NCBI GenBank assembly: GCA_003216815.1
Contig: QCIG01000004.1
Location: 1-64,000, forward strand
Reading direction: 5' to 3'
Source: Prochlorococcus sp. AG-402-K14
GTDB taxonomy: Bacteria; Cyanobacteriota; Cyanobacteriia; PCC-6307; Cyanobiaceae
DNA length: 64,000 nt
Numbering within the stretch: the first letter of the stretch is position 1; every line of letters begins with the position of its first letter. A program made the translations under genes and the position numbers. The notes below the pieces were generated by a model. It saw only the letters and a program-made list of their open reading frames with translations. It had not been told where the DNA came from and searched no databases. This document shows, in pieces, positions 1 through 8,375 of the stretch.

Positions 1-196
1 TGTAAATCTATCCGGGGCTCTTGGCATAAAATGCAAAACAATACTTAACCAAAAATCAGCATCTAGATGGGAGTTCGCAAAAAATGACCTATTTTACTAT
101 TGGTTCCCAACAGTGAAATTATTCAGATCCGATAACGATGAAAGCTTGAATAAGAATTTAAAAATCATCAAAAATGAACTTCAAGATTTTTGTTGA
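1..196 (+). CDS. C-terminal fragment of a TPR/glycosyltransferase-like protein (partial, cut by window edge)
   Basis: An open frame runs in from the left edge (frame beginning at base 2) and stops with TGA at 194-196, giving 64 residues. The segment SGALGIKC at the start and WFPTVKLFRSD about 30 residues later resemble the end of the glycosyltransferase family 9/O-GlcNAc-transferase-like domain that follows TPR repeats in many marine bacterial proteins (typically AGALG...WYPTMRLFRQ). The start and most of the gene lie outside the window, so function is inferred from this tail only. Confidence 0.55.
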   Translation, partial: VNLSGALGIKCKTILNQKSASRWEFAKNDLFYYWFPTVKLFRSDNDESLNKNLKIIKNELQDFC

Positions 197-826
197 TTTA
201 AAAAGTCTTAGATTTTAATTATAAAAGATATATATTCTACAAAAATATTACATACTTAATAAACTATTAATCAATAGCATGAATGTCAAACATTAACTAC
301 ATTGAATAGATATAAAGATTTGATATTAAATTTTTTCTATATATCGAAAGACTCAATGAATTTGTACTCTTAAAATACTTAGGAATACGTACAAAAAAAC
401 ATCTTAAATAATTTATAATAAGATTCGAAAATATTCCATCATGACTACATATCATCTATATTTTTTATATAGCATAAAAGAGATAGCTTTATAAACTCAG
501 AGAAAAACAGGAAGAAGAGAAACAGAGTTCCTAGCCATGGAAATCCTTGTTTAGATTTAGAAAGGTCTTCTTTTTTTAGCTTCAAAGGGAAAGACATTGT
601 TTTAGTTATCTCCTTCATCGAAGAAGATAACTAAAACAATGTCTATTCTAAAATTATACAATTAAAAATTTATTAGAATAAAACACTACTTTACTTATTA
701 TCGAACAATATCCAAAATTTTTACCACCGATCTAAGTGCAAAGTTTCTTTAGGATATTGCTTATAATTGATTTAAATCATATATTGAAAAAAGCAATTTC
801 AACCGAATTTACAGAATTATTAATTT
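197..826. other. Gene-free AT-rich stretch
   Basis: About 630 bases without a credible gene. The only structure I see is the long hairpin at 592-644, listed separately. The rest is low-complexity A/T sequence with stops in all frames. Confidence 0.6.
592..644. repeat. Long inverted repeat (25-bp stem, 3-base loop)
   Basis: The left arm AGACATTGTTTTAGTTATC (592-610) is the exact reverse complement of 626-644. The next six bases on each side (611-616 and 620-625) pair with one mismatch, closing on loop ATC at 617-619. No T-run follows on either strand, so it is not a textbook intrinsic terminator. It could be a terminator for the gene on the left, a small-RNA hairpin or a cruciform. Confidence 0.85.
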
Positions 827-1402
827 ATGGAAAATTTTATTTGCAAATTTAAAAAAAGTCTGTCCAATGAAAAATGTAAGGATCTTATCGATCTGTTTAA
901 AAAAGATGAATTAAAAAAAAAGATCAGGAAAGGTCCTATAAACGAATATACAAAAGTAAATAATACTTATTTCTATGAATTTTTTTCAATGAAGGTAACT
1001 GAGGCCATAATCAAAGAACTTGAGAAACCAATTACATTATATTTAAATAAGTTTAAATTTTTATCAGAAAAATCCTTAAAAATTGAAGAATACTGCAATC
1101 TCCAAAAATATATACCAGGCAATTCTTATACCAAAGAACATTGTGAAAATTCAGGAGAACCTAATCATCTTAGAAACTTGGCATGGATGTTTTATTTAAA
1201 TGACATAAATGATGAAGGAGGTACATTTTTTCCAAGTCAAAACTTAACCTTAACTCCCCATGCTGGTGATCTATACATTTGGCCTGCTTATTGGACACAT
1301 TCACATAGAGGAATTCCTTCAAAAACAGAAGAAAAATTTATTCTTACGGGTTGGTGTAGATTTTTAAGTCAGAAGGAGAAAGATCAGATGAAAAATGTTT
1401 AA
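827..1402 (+). CDS. 2-oxoglutarate/Fe(II)-dependent oxygenase, prolyl-4-hydroxylase-like
   Basis: The 191-residue protein matches the double-stranded beta-helix 2OG-Fe(II) oxygenases common in marine cyanobacteria and cyanophages. Visible features are the first metal motif H105-x-E107 (Glu in place of the usual Asp), the strand segment GGTFFP (131-136), the turn HAGDLYIWPA (145-154), the distal histidine in THSHRG (H160 most likely) and a basic residue near 170 (EEKF) that would bind 2-oxoglutarate. The substrate cannot be told; relatives hydroxylate peptidyl proline or other side chains. It stands alone, with over 400 gene-free bases before it and a gene-poor kilobase after it, next to a glycosyltransferase-like gene. 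This is an accessory context that may reflect transfer. Confidence 0.8.
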   Translation: MENFICKFKKSLSNEKCKDLIDLFKKDELKKKIRKGPINEYTKVNNTYFYEFFSMKVTEAIIKELEKPITLYLNKFKFLSEKSLKIEEYCNLQKYIPGNSYTKEHCENSGEPNHLRNLAWMFYLNDINDEGGTFFPSQNLTLTPHAGDLYIWPAYWTHSHRGIPSKTEEKFILTGWCRFLSQKEKDQMKNV

Positions 1403-1518
1403 GAATCAGCATCGATATATATAGTAAATTCATTCTCTAAACTTTAAAGGAGGCGAAATATTCATAGAAAGAACTAATATTAAATATTTTCTGTTAGAGG
1501 TAACAAATGAAAAGAGAG

Positions 1519-1674
1519 TTAAATAAGCTTTTCTTTGTTATTTGCTATGGAAGGGAATTTATTATCTATCTCATCTCTAAAACATGCCAAAGCAGCTTCT
1601 GAGAAAATCTCCCGAATCTTCCAATTAACTTCATGAGATGGGGTTGTTTTTCTTGATTTTGATGAGTCCTGCAT
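1519..1674 (-). CDS. Small hypothetical protein, 51 aa
   Basis: ATG at 1674 to TAA at 1519. The protein begins MQDSSKSRKTTPS, then HEVNWKIREIFSEAALACF, and ends NNKEKLI. It is soluble, charged and probably helical in the middle. Amino-acid use looks protein-like (Trp, Cys, balanced charges) and not like translated A/T noise, which is why I call it. No family is recognised and no strong ribosome binding site is seen. It is isolated in a gene-poor region. Confidence 0.5.
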   Translation of the reverse strand: MQDSSKSRKTTPSHEVNWKIREIFSEAALACFRDEIDNKFPSIANNKEKLI

Positions 1675-1859
1675 CAATTCTGATATTTTTTTCAATAGAA
1701 CAAAATTTAATTACTTTTTCAAGAGTTGTCTAAACAAGATCATTCATAACAAAAATTAATATAGAGAAATCATCCAGATTGTTTAAAAAAAAATTCATAC
1801 AGACATTCCCATTCAAGGTAAATAGCTCTCTTTAATGAGTTAGCTGTACATAACGATAC

Positions 1860-2080
1860 TTTTCCACATTTTTTTGTTTTCCTCATATTACGAAAAGTTT
1901 TGTCCTGGATTTTTAACAAGAACTTTTTAATGTATCAAGAGATACTAAACACCTGAAAGCTGTTGCAACAACTATGATTTACGGACACAGAGTTTTTTTT
2001 GTAATTTATCCACTTATTCAATTGACATCATCCCTATTGAGATTTTTTGAAAATCATGAATTCTGTGGAAAAGTGGAAAA
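1860..2080. other. Cluster of DnaA-box-like sites beside an A/T-rich tract
   Basis: Exact TTTTCCACA at 1860-1868; TTATCCACT (one mismatch from TTATCCACA) at 2006-2014; TGTGGAAAA at 2064-2072 (TTTTCCACA on the minus strand); AGTGGAAAA at 2072-2080 (one mismatch). An A/T-rich, T-run-containing stretch follows at about 2085-2200. Four sites in 221 bases of non-coding DNA resemble an origin or a DnaA-titration site. There is no dnaA or dnaN gene nearby, and one exact TTTTCCACA also occurs alone at 14194-14202. Confidence 0.4.
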
Positions 2081-2248
2081 CTAGTCTTAAAAGTCAGTAA
2101 AATCTATTTTTTTTTGTTCTATCAAATCAAAAGAAATCATTCCAAAATATCATTTTTTTTTAATCTTAAAATGAAAAACAATTCAAGCCGAAATGCAACT
2201 ATAGCTAGCCCATATAGCCTTTATAGCTTGAGGGAATTTCTTTTTCTT

Positions 2249-2343
2249 CTACTTCTTAGTCAATAGCTCTCGTTCCGTTTCAGGAGCATCAATTGTTTTC
2301 AAACTCAATACCTCTACAATTTCATTACCTAAAAATTTTTCAT
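2249..2343 (-). pseudogene. Possible frameshifted small ORF
   Basis: From ATG at 2343 the frame stops after four codons. In the shifted frame the DNA reads as a plausible peptide, KFLGNEIVEVLSLKTIDAPE followed by TERELLTKK and TAG at 2249-2251. The stretch is 95 bases, one short of 32 codons. Adding one A in the A-run just after the ATG would give an intact 31-residue ORF. Either a one-base deletion broke a small gene, or the resemblance is accidental. Confidence 0.35.
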
Positions 2344-2502
2344 ATTAAATTTCTTTCGTAATTTTTATTTATTGTCAAAGAGAAAAATCAAGATCTAAAT
2401 TCAATTATTTATGTTGAAAGTAAGTTTTAATAAAATAAGATGAATTAATTTATTTTGCTAACATTAAACCTATTAAAAAACAACTAGTGTCATAGTGTTT
2501 TA

Positions 2503-2724
2503 ATGCATAATCCTTTCTCGATTTATTGGAATAAAGATTGGACTTTTCAAATAGTACATATGGAAGGTGGGATTTATTTAGAGGCAAAAGGACTGGGAAT
2601 ACTTATAAGAAAACCTTTCTTACCAAATGAATGCCTTCTAACTGCTGCTGATGATTTAGTTTATGAAGAAGATAAAAATCGAAAATCTTTATTCAAATCT
2701 TGGAAGTCGACAAAAATTTTCTAG
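2503..2724 (+). CDS. Conserved-looking small hypothetical protein, 73 aa
   Basis: ATG start with no close competitor. The protein begins MHNPFSIYWNKDWTF and has a beta-rich middle (QIVHMEGGIYLEAKG, then LGILIRKPF) and an acidic/basic tail. There is no signal peptide or membrane segment. It faces lexA tail to tail, with 24 bases between the stops. No family is recognised. Composition and balanced residues support a real gene. Confidence 0.6.
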   Translation: MHNPFSIYWNKDWTFQIVHMEGGIYLEAKGLGILIRKPFLPNECLLTAADDLVYEEDKNRKSLFKSWKSTKIF

Positions 2725-2748
2725 TTTTTAATTTCTTTAAGAAAAACA

Positions 2749-3357
2749 TTAAGTTTGCCTCCAAACAGCCGCTAGCTTGCCTTGTACATGAACTTGTTCA
2801 GCATCTATTTCTATAGGTTCATAAGCTGGATTAGCTGCTTCTAAACGAACTAAACTTCCGTCACGAAAGAAATGTTTCAAAGTAGTCCCTAAGCCTGGAA
2901 CCATTGCGCTTACAACAGTTCCATTTCTTAAGCAAGAAGGGTCAATAACAGGTTCCATCAAGACCATATCTCCATCTGCGATATAAGAGTCAATCATTGA
3001 ATCTCCATTTACCGTCAAAGCAAATAGTCCTTTCAATTGAAGAACTGAATTAAAATCGAGAGTTTCTTGTACGTCATCAAAAGTTTCAACTAGTCCTCCT
3101 GCTGCTATTGCACCTAAAACAGGAACACCAGAGATGCTTTCTTCAATTAATTGAAGTGTTCTCGCCTGACCTTCTTGCCATTTTATCCAACCTTTTTCTT
3201 GTAAATGTCTTAAACGGCTTTGAATCGGTGCTGGAGATCTCAGGCCCATCGCTTGCATCATCTGCCTTATTGAAGGGCTATGATGTTGATCTTCGATAAA
3301 ATCAACAAGCCAGTCATAGAGTTCTTGCTGAGCTGTAGTTAAAGCTTCTCCGGGCAT
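2749..3357 (-). CDS. lexA: LexA-family repressor/autopeptidase
   Basis: SOS-type transcriptional repressor. An N-terminal winged-helix DNA-binding domain (about the first 65 residues, with SPSIRQMMQAMGL) is followed by an S24 peptidase domain. In the frame counted from the upstream TTG, the self-cleavage site is Ala89-Gly90 (GAIAAGG), the nucleophile Ser123 (GDSMID) and the general base Lys164 (TTLKHF); all are present, so it should be RecA-cleavable. The ATG at 3357 is preferred because it gives the usual LexA length (202 aa); a TTG at 3366 would add three residues. A palindromic operator-like element lies just upstream, which suggests autoregulation. Confidence 0.93.
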   Translation of the reverse strand: MPGEALTTAQQELYDWLVDFIEDQHHSPSIRQMMQAMGLRSPAPIQSRLRHLQEKGWIKWQEGQARTLQLIEESISGVPVLGAIAAGGLVETFDDVQETLDFNSVLQLKGLFALTVNGDSMIDSYIADGDMVLMEPVIDPSCLRNGTVVSAMVPGLGTTLKHFFRDGSLVRLEAANPAYEPIEIDAEQVHVQGKLAAVWRQT

Positions 3358-3369
3358 TCGAATCAATTA

Positions 3370-3399
3370 AGTACATATGTCCTTCAATACATATGTACC
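3370..3399. promoter_or_regulatory. Probable LexA operator upstream of lexA
   Basis: GTACATATGT (3371-3380) and ACATATGTAC (3389-3398) form a perfect 10-bp inverted repeat with an 8-base spacer, starting 13 bases upstream of the lexA ATG. Both arms resemble the cyanobacterial SOS-box pattern RGTACNNNDGTWCB: AGTACATATGTCC at 3370-3382 and ATACATATGTACC at 3387-3399 each differ at one position. LexA autoregulation is inferred. It could also fold as an RNA hairpin in the leader. Confidence 0.6.
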
Positions 3400-3422
3400 T
3401 AATTCTTGACAGCATTGCAACC

Positions 3423-4379
3423 CTAAAGTCCTCCCAGTTGAACAGCAAGTAAGGCTTGCTGAACATGCAGACGGTTCTCAGCTTGTTCAAAAACATAGCT
3501 ATTTTTACTCTCAATAGCCTCTTCTGTGATTTCTTCTCCTCTATGAGCAGGTAAACAATGCAATATAATTACATCTTTGTCGGCAAGATCTATTAATTTT
3601 TGATCAACCTTGTATTGTTCAAATATTTCTTTTCTCTTGTTATATTCTTCTTCTTGCCCCATTGAAGCCCAAACGTCTGTGTAAATCACCTGAGAGCCTT
3701 TTATTGCCTTCAAAGGGTCATTAAAAATAGAAATGTTTGAACCAAATTCAGAAAGAGATCTCGCCTTTTCTATGACATCAGAGGCTGCCTCAAAACCTTT
3801 TGGAGAGCAAACCCTTACGTTAACGCCCAACATTGCTCCGCAAATCATCAATGAATTCGCGACATTATTACCATCTCCAATATAAGAAAGATTTATACCT
3901 TTAAGCGTCCCAAATTTCTCCTGAATAGTGAGATAATCCGCAAGAGCCTGACACGGATGCTCATGATCAGTTAAAGCATTAATCACAGGGATATCAGACC
4001 ACATAGCATATTCTTCTAGCTCTTGTTGAGAAAAAGTTCGAATTGCAAGGGCATCGCAGTAGCGACTCAAAACCCTTGCTGTATCTTTAATAGGTTCCCC
4101 TCTTCCTAGCTGTGTAACTTGAGGATTCAAATCAACAGTTTGACCTCCAAGTCTTGCCATAGCGACTTGAAAACTAACCCTTGTCCTTGTAGAAGCTTTT
4201 TTGAAAATTAAGCCAAGAACTCTATTCCCAAGATCAATTCTTCTGTTTCCTCCTTTCAACTGTTTTGCTAATTCAAATAAAGATAAAATTTGATTGCTAT
4301 TTAAATCAGCTGAAGAAAGAAAATTAGTTTTACTAAAAGGACTTAATTTAGAAGCTAAGCCTAATGATGCTGAAGCCAT
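3423..4379 (-). CDS. argF: Ornithine carbamoyltransferase
   Basis: Joins ornithine and carbamoyl phosphate to make citrulline in arginine synthesis. The 318-residue length is standard. The carbamoyl-phosphate loop STRTR (63-67), HPCQ (141-144), the ornithine loop DVWASMG (235-241) and HCLP (274-277) with the catalytic Cys275 are all intact. ATG start. It follows ftsH on the same strand with 54 bases between, which contain a perfect hairpin (4393-4419). argD in the same window acts two steps earlier in the pathway. Confidence 0.97.
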   Translation of the reverse strand: MASASLGLASKLSPFSKTNFLSSADLNSNQILSLFELAKQLKGGNRRIDLGNRVLGLIFKKASTRTRVSFQVAMARLGGQTVDLNPQVTQLGRGEPIKDTARVLSRYCDALAIRTFSQQELEEYAMWSDIPVINALTDHEHPCQALADYLTIQEKFGTLKGINLSYIGDGNNVANSLMICGAMLGVNVRVCSPKGFEAASDVIEKARSLSEFGSNISIFNDPLKAIKGSQVIYTDVWASMGQEEEYNKRKEIFEQYKVDQKLIDLADKDVIILHCLPAHRGEEITEEAIESKNSYVFEQAENRLHVQQALLAVQLGGL

Positions 4380-4392
4380 AAGAAAGCCTCAA

Positions 4393-4419
4393 ATATCCTT
4401 TATCGTGGATAAAGGATAT
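4393..4419 (-). terminator. Hairpin between ftsH and argF
   Basis: ATATCCTTTATC (4393-4404) pairs perfectly with 4408-4419 around loop GTG. On the minus strand it lies after the ftsH stop and 13 bases before the argF start, followed only by TTTGAGG. It is therefore a weak terminator or a leader hairpin controlling argF. Confidence 0.5.
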
Positions 4420-4433
4420 AAAAGTCAAGTGTT

Positions 4434-6308
4434 TTAATTTAAAACTTTTTCGGGCAAAACACTGCTTGATAACATTTCTTTAAGCTCATCCCCCTCTATT
4501 ACTTCTTTCTCGAGGATCTTTTGAGAAATATCTTCTAATAAAGAGAGATTATTTTTAAGAATATTTAATGCATTTTCATGCCCATCATCTACCAAACTTC
4601 TAACTTCTTTATCAATTGCCTGAGCGGTAGCATCACTTAGTTCCCTTCTAGGATTGTTATTGCCACCGAGGAATTGACCACCTCCTTGCTTGTCATAAGC
4701 CAAAGGTCCCAAAATATCGCTCATGCCATAAGTCCCTACCATTTGTTCGGCAAGATCAGTAGCTCTTTGAAGGTCATTTGAGGCTCCTGTTGTGATTTTT
4801 CCAAAAATTATCTCTTCAGCAGATCTGCCTCCTAGAAGCGTAGCTATTTGTCCTTGTAACTCTTCTTTGGAATTTAAGAATCTTTCCTCTGTAGGTAATT
4901 GAAGGGTATAGCCCAATGCACTCATCCCTCTTGGAACTATAGAAATTTTTGCAACTTTGCTTCCTCCAGGCATTAGATGACCAACTATTGCATGACCAAC
5001 TTCATGATAAGCAACTATCTTTTTCTCATCGTCTTGTAAAACTCTGCTTTTTTTCTCTAGTCCGGCAACTACTCTTTCAATGGCTTCATTTAAATCTTTT
5101 TGTTCTACTTCAGATCGTTTTCCTCTTGCCGCAAGCAAAGCTGCCTCATTAACCATATTTGCTAAATCTGCTCCCGCAAATCCACTAGTAGCCTGAGCAA
5201 TTCTCTCTAAATCAATATTTTTTGAAAGCTTGACTTTTTTTGTATAGATCTCAAGGATAGTTTTTCTTCCTGATAAATCAGGTCTATCAACTAAAACCTG
5301 TCTGTCAAATCTACCTGGACGTAATAAAGCAGCATCTAAAACTTCAGGTTGGTTGGTAGCAGCAAGTACAATTACTGGTTTATCAGTTGAGGCAAAACCA
5401 TCCATTTCCGTAAGAAGCTGATTGAGGGTTTGCTCTCTCTCATCATTTCCTCCTACTACACCCATTGATCCAGAGCGACTTTTACCTATAGCGTCAAGCT
5501 CATCAATGAAAATAATGCAAGGTGCTTTTTTCTTGGCTTGTTCAAATAAATCTCTAACTCTTGCTGCACCAGCACCAACAAATAACTCGACAAATTCAGA
5601 TCCAGAAATTATAAAGAAAGGTACTTCAGCTTCACCAGCTACAGCTTTAGAAAGAAGTGTTTTGCCAGTTCCTGGAGGTCCAACTAATAAAACCCCTTTA
5701 GGTATCCTTGCTCCGATATCAGTATATCTTTGTGGCTTTTTGAGGAAATCAACTATTTCGGTTAGTTCGTCTTTTGCCTCATCAACTCCTGCGACATCAT
5801 CGAAAGTTACTTTAGATTCATCATCAGGTACATAAACTTTTGCTTTGCTTTTAGTGAAACTAAGTGCTCCTTGAGCTCCACCTCCACCCATGCTTCTGCG
5901 AGCAAAAAATTGAAGAACGAGAATAAAAATTAATGGTGGTACAACCCAACTCAGAATTGTTGTAAAGATATTTGGTTTCTTAGGAGGAGCAGCTGCAAAT
6001 TCTACGCCTTTATTTTCCAATCTTTGTGGCAAATCCATGTCAAAAATTGGAGTAGTAGCTAGAACAGATGGAGCTCCTTCCTCTGTTGATGACAATTCAT
6101 ATCTGATTTGATCTTGAGTAATGTATGCACGTTTAACTTCGCCATCATTAACTTGATTTATAAAAAGTGAATAAGGAACTCTGGGAACCTGCATATTCTG
6201 ACTAGGAAAGAAGCTACTAAAGAGAAGAAGAGCTCCAAAACCTATTAGAACTAAATTAATTATTCCAAAACGTCTGTTAGGTTGATTTTCGTCCTGTCGT
6301 ATTGGCAT
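4434..6308 (-). CDS. ftsH: ATP-dependent zinc metalloprotease FtsH
   Basis: Membrane-anchored AAA+ protease for quality control of thylakoid/plasma-membrane proteins. Two N-terminal membrane segments (about 17-37 and 119-138) bracket a lumenal or periplasmic domain. The AAA module has Walker A GPPGTGKT (about 212-219), Walker [12 protein letters not shown] (about 267-277) and the RPGRFDR second region of homology. The zinc site HEVGH is near 437-441. The ATG at 6308 is preferred over the TTG at 6314, giving 624 aa. Cyanobacteria carry several FtsH paralogues; the sequence seems closer to the FtsH1/3/4 types than to FtsH2, but I cannot assign which. Confidence 0.95.
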   Translation of the reverse strand: MPIRQDENQPNRRFGIINLVLIGFGALLLFSSFFPSQNMQVPRVPYSLFINQVNDGEVKRAYITQDQIRYELSSTEEGAPSVLATTPIFDMDLPQRLENKGVEFAAAPPKKPNIFTTILSWVVPPLIFILVLQFFARRSMGGGGAQGALSFTKSKAKVYVPDDESKVTFDDVAGVDEAKDELTEIVDFLKKPQRYTDIGARIPKGVLLVGPPGTGKTLLSKAVAGEAEVPFFIISGSEFVELFVGAGAARVRDLFEQAKKKAPCIIFIDELDAIGKSRSGSMGVVGGNDEREQTLNQLLTEMDGFASTDKPVIVLAATNQPEVLDAALLRPGRFDRQVLVDRPDLSGRKTILEIYTKKVKLSKNIDLERIAQATSGFAGADLANMVNEAALLAARGKRSEVEQKDLNEAIERVVAGLEKKSRVLQDDEKKIVAYHEVGHAIVGHLMPGGSKVAKISIVPRGMSALGYTLQLPTEERFLNSKEELQGQIATLLGGRSAEEIIFGKITTGASNDLQRATDLAEQMVGTYGMSDILGPLAYDKQGGGQFLGGNNNPRRELSDATAQAIDKEVRSLVDDGHENALNILKNNLSLLEDISQKILEKEVIEGDELKEMLSSSVLPEKVLN

Positions 6309-6414
6309 TAGCAAAAATTTTAATTATTACCAAGTTAAACAACTTTCTACCCAAATCGACCTGATTAACTGGAGGGAGATCCGAACGAATATATAAATGC
6401 TAAAAATTAACTAT

Positions 6415-7509
6415 CTAAAGAAGTAGTCTCCAGCAAAGATCTTTCCCTTTTCGATCTAAAAAAGAATGTTGCAATTTGTAGGTAGAATTTATAGATTCAA
6501 ATCCAAAGCTATCAAGAGGACTCATGGCAGACCTCCCACCCAAGAGCTTTGGCGCAATAAAAACAACTAACTCTTGCACACATTTTGCCTCGATGGCACT
6601 TGTAGCAAGAAGGGGACCACATTCCCAAAGAATTTTGTTACAACCCTTTTTCCCAAGTTCAGTTAGTAATTCAGATGGGTCATTTGAATCAAGAGATAAT
6701 TTTTCTGGACCATCTGGCAAATCAAAAAAGAAAGATTCATTCCCCTCTGGTCCATAAGCAATTAGGGTTTTAGCAGTTTTTGTATTCCATAGATTTGCGG
6801 ATTTAGGTAATTCCAATGACCTAGAAAAAACAACTCTTAATGGTTCAAGCTCTGATTTGCCTCTAGATGTTAAAAGTGGATTATCAGATCTGAGAGTTCC
6901 GCCTCCAATAATTACTGCATCACATTTAGCTCTAATTTGATGAACTGAATCTCTTGAAGATTCATTGGTAATCCACTTGCTGATGCCATTAGGCAATCCG
7001 ATTCTTCCATCAAGGCTCATTGCCCATTTCAGAATCCCCCAGGGACGTCCATTACGAACTCGAAAAATAAATTCACGATTAATCCTTTTACATTCCTGAT
7101 TCAAAACTCCCTCGACAACTTCTAATCCGGAATCTTTCAATCTTGAAATTCCATTTCCTGAAACTCTTGGATCTGGATCAACCATTCCAATAACGACTCT
7201 CTTTAAACGTGCTTTTATTAGCGCTTCTGTACAAGGAGGGGTTAATCCATGATGGCAACAGGGTTCTAAGGTTACAACTATTGTCCCATTTACTGATTTT
7301 TCTCCAGCTTGAGCAAGTGCTTCAATTTCAGCATGAGCGTTTCCTGCACCTGTATGAAATCCCTCACCAACAAGTCTTCCACTAGAGTCCAACACAACAG
7401 CCCCAACAAGCGGATTAGGGCTTGTCCGATTTTCAGCCAGTAGCGCCAATTGGATTGAACGTCTCATCCAATGAACCCATTTTTTTTTATCCACTGGCAA
7501 ATCAATCAT
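6415..7509 (-). CDS. ribD: Bifunctional riboflavin deaminase/reductase RibD
   Basis: Catalyses the second and third steps of riboflavin synthesis. From ATG at 7509 (364 aa) the cytidine-deaminase-like zinc site is H59-A-E61 with C84 and C93 (LEPCCHHGLTPPC), followed by a reductase domain from about residue 150 (GRPWGILKWAMSLDGRI). A GTG at 7536 would give an N-terminal extension. The ATG overlaps the stop of the upstream DUF3122 gene by 8 bases, which suggests translational coupling. It pairs functionally with ribF at 13.1 kb. Confidence 0.95.
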   Translation of the reverse strand: MIDLPVDKKKWVHWMRRSIQLALLAENRTSPNPLVGAVVLDSSGRLVGEGFHTGAGNAHAEIEALAQAGEKSVNGTIVVTLEPCCHHGLTPPCTEALIKARLKRVVIGMVDPDPRVSGNGISRLKDSGLEVVEGVLNQECKRINREFIFRVRNGRPWGILKWAMSLDGRIGLPNGISKWITNESSRDSVHQIRAKCDAVIIGGGTLRSDNPLLTSRGKSELEPLRVVFSRSLELPKSANLWNTKTAKTLIAYGPEGNESFFFDLPDGPEKLSLDSNDPSELLTELGKKGCNKILWECGPLLATSAIEAKCVQELVVFIAPKLLGGRSAMSPLDSFGFESINSTYKLQHSFLDRKGKDLCWRLLL

Positions 7510-8041
7510 TATGTACAACCAATGTTCTCCATTCACTTACTAAGTAAGGAGGTATTGGTAAATCATTTATTAATCCAGGCAAGCAAAGCCTTAAAGGTCT
7601 ATTTTTATCCAATTCAGCAATCAAAGGGGTTAGATCAAATTCTGCCGCAGAATCATTCAATATTTCGACTTCAGCTTTATTTTTTTTACTTATGTCTTTT
7701 AAGTCCCACTTCTTTCTACCTGAAGAAACTATCAAACTAGAAGGGTGATCAATCCTCAATGAGCCTGGATAACCAACAATTCTTAAAATTAAATCGTTTG
7801 AGACTTGAGAGCCTGGATATACAATAATTTGCCAAGTTTGGGAATCCAAGTCTTGCAAGCTTTCTAGACTTCTATTAATCACTTTTTTATCATGATATTC
7901 ATTTACATTTGAATCTGCATATGTATTTTTTGCATTAGTAAAAAAACAACAGCCAATAAAACAAAAAGCAATTATAAGATAAAAAATCTTATGAAATCTT
8001 TCCTTAACTAATGTCGTATTGTTCCGATTCAAGTAGCGCAT
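7502..8041 (-). CDS. DUF3122-family protein with N-terminal signal/anchor
   Basis: 179 residues. A hydrophobic stretch (about 18-38, ending CCFFTNAKNTYA) looks like a signal peptide or anchor. The rest resembles the cyanobacterial DUF3122 family (SLQDLDSQTWQIIVYPG..., then GYPGSLRIDHP). Function unknown; probably periplasmic or lumenal. It overlaps the end of the upstream 90-aa gene by 38 bases and the ribD start by 8, so the three appear to form an operon. A later start would reduce the first overlap, but none is obvious. Confidence 0.7.
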   Translation of the reverse strand: MRYLNRNNTTLVKERFHKIFYLIIAFCFIGCCFFTNAKNTYADSNVNEYHDKKVINRSLESLQDLDSQTWQIIVYPGSQVSNDLILRIVGYPGSLRIDHPSSLIVSSGRKKWDLKDISKKNKAEVEILNDSAAEFDLTPLIAELDKNRPLRLCLPGLINDLPIPPYLVSEWRTLVVHND

Positions 8042-8276
8042 CTAAAGCTATTGCTGAACGAACAAGTGACTGATATTTCTTAATGATACGTTGATTGCGC
8101 TCAATAATTTTCGAAGAATCATATTTTTCTGAATGATTTATAGGATTGTTAAGAATTTGAACTCCGTCTTCCATTAATTCTAAATCTTTTTGTTGGTTAA
8201 TCAAAGCTATCAAAATCTCATGCAGTCGAAATCTTCTATTTGTGGTTTCTTCTGCTTCATTTTTTTTAAGATTCAC
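8004..8276 (-). CDS. Small conserved hypothetical protein, 90 aa
   Basis: GTG start at 8276. It is helical and charged (RRFRLHEILIALINQQKDLE; later IIKKYQSLVRSAIALDALLE), with no signal or membrane segment. First gene of the minus-strand group leading to DUF3122 and ribD, divergent from cobL. No known domain is recognised. The function could be linked to its neighbours only by context. Confidence 0.6.
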   Translation of the reverse strand: MNLKKNEAEETTNRRFRLHEILIALINQQKDLELMEDGVQILNNPINHSEKYDSSKIIERNQRIIKKYQSLVRSAIALDALLESEQYDIS

Positions 8277-8375
8277 AAAACTTTTAAAATAACTAATGAA
8301 GTTTTAGTTGATTTTAAGCAAAAACATAGTAAAGCTATAAAAAAGAAAATTTTTCTTCGTCCACTTATCTTAACT

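Noticed and set aside
8190-8375. N-terminal extension of the cobL frame back to 8190
   Set aside because: It overlaps the divergent 90-aa gene and its residues do not resemble CobL; the ATG at 8376 precedes the conserved part.
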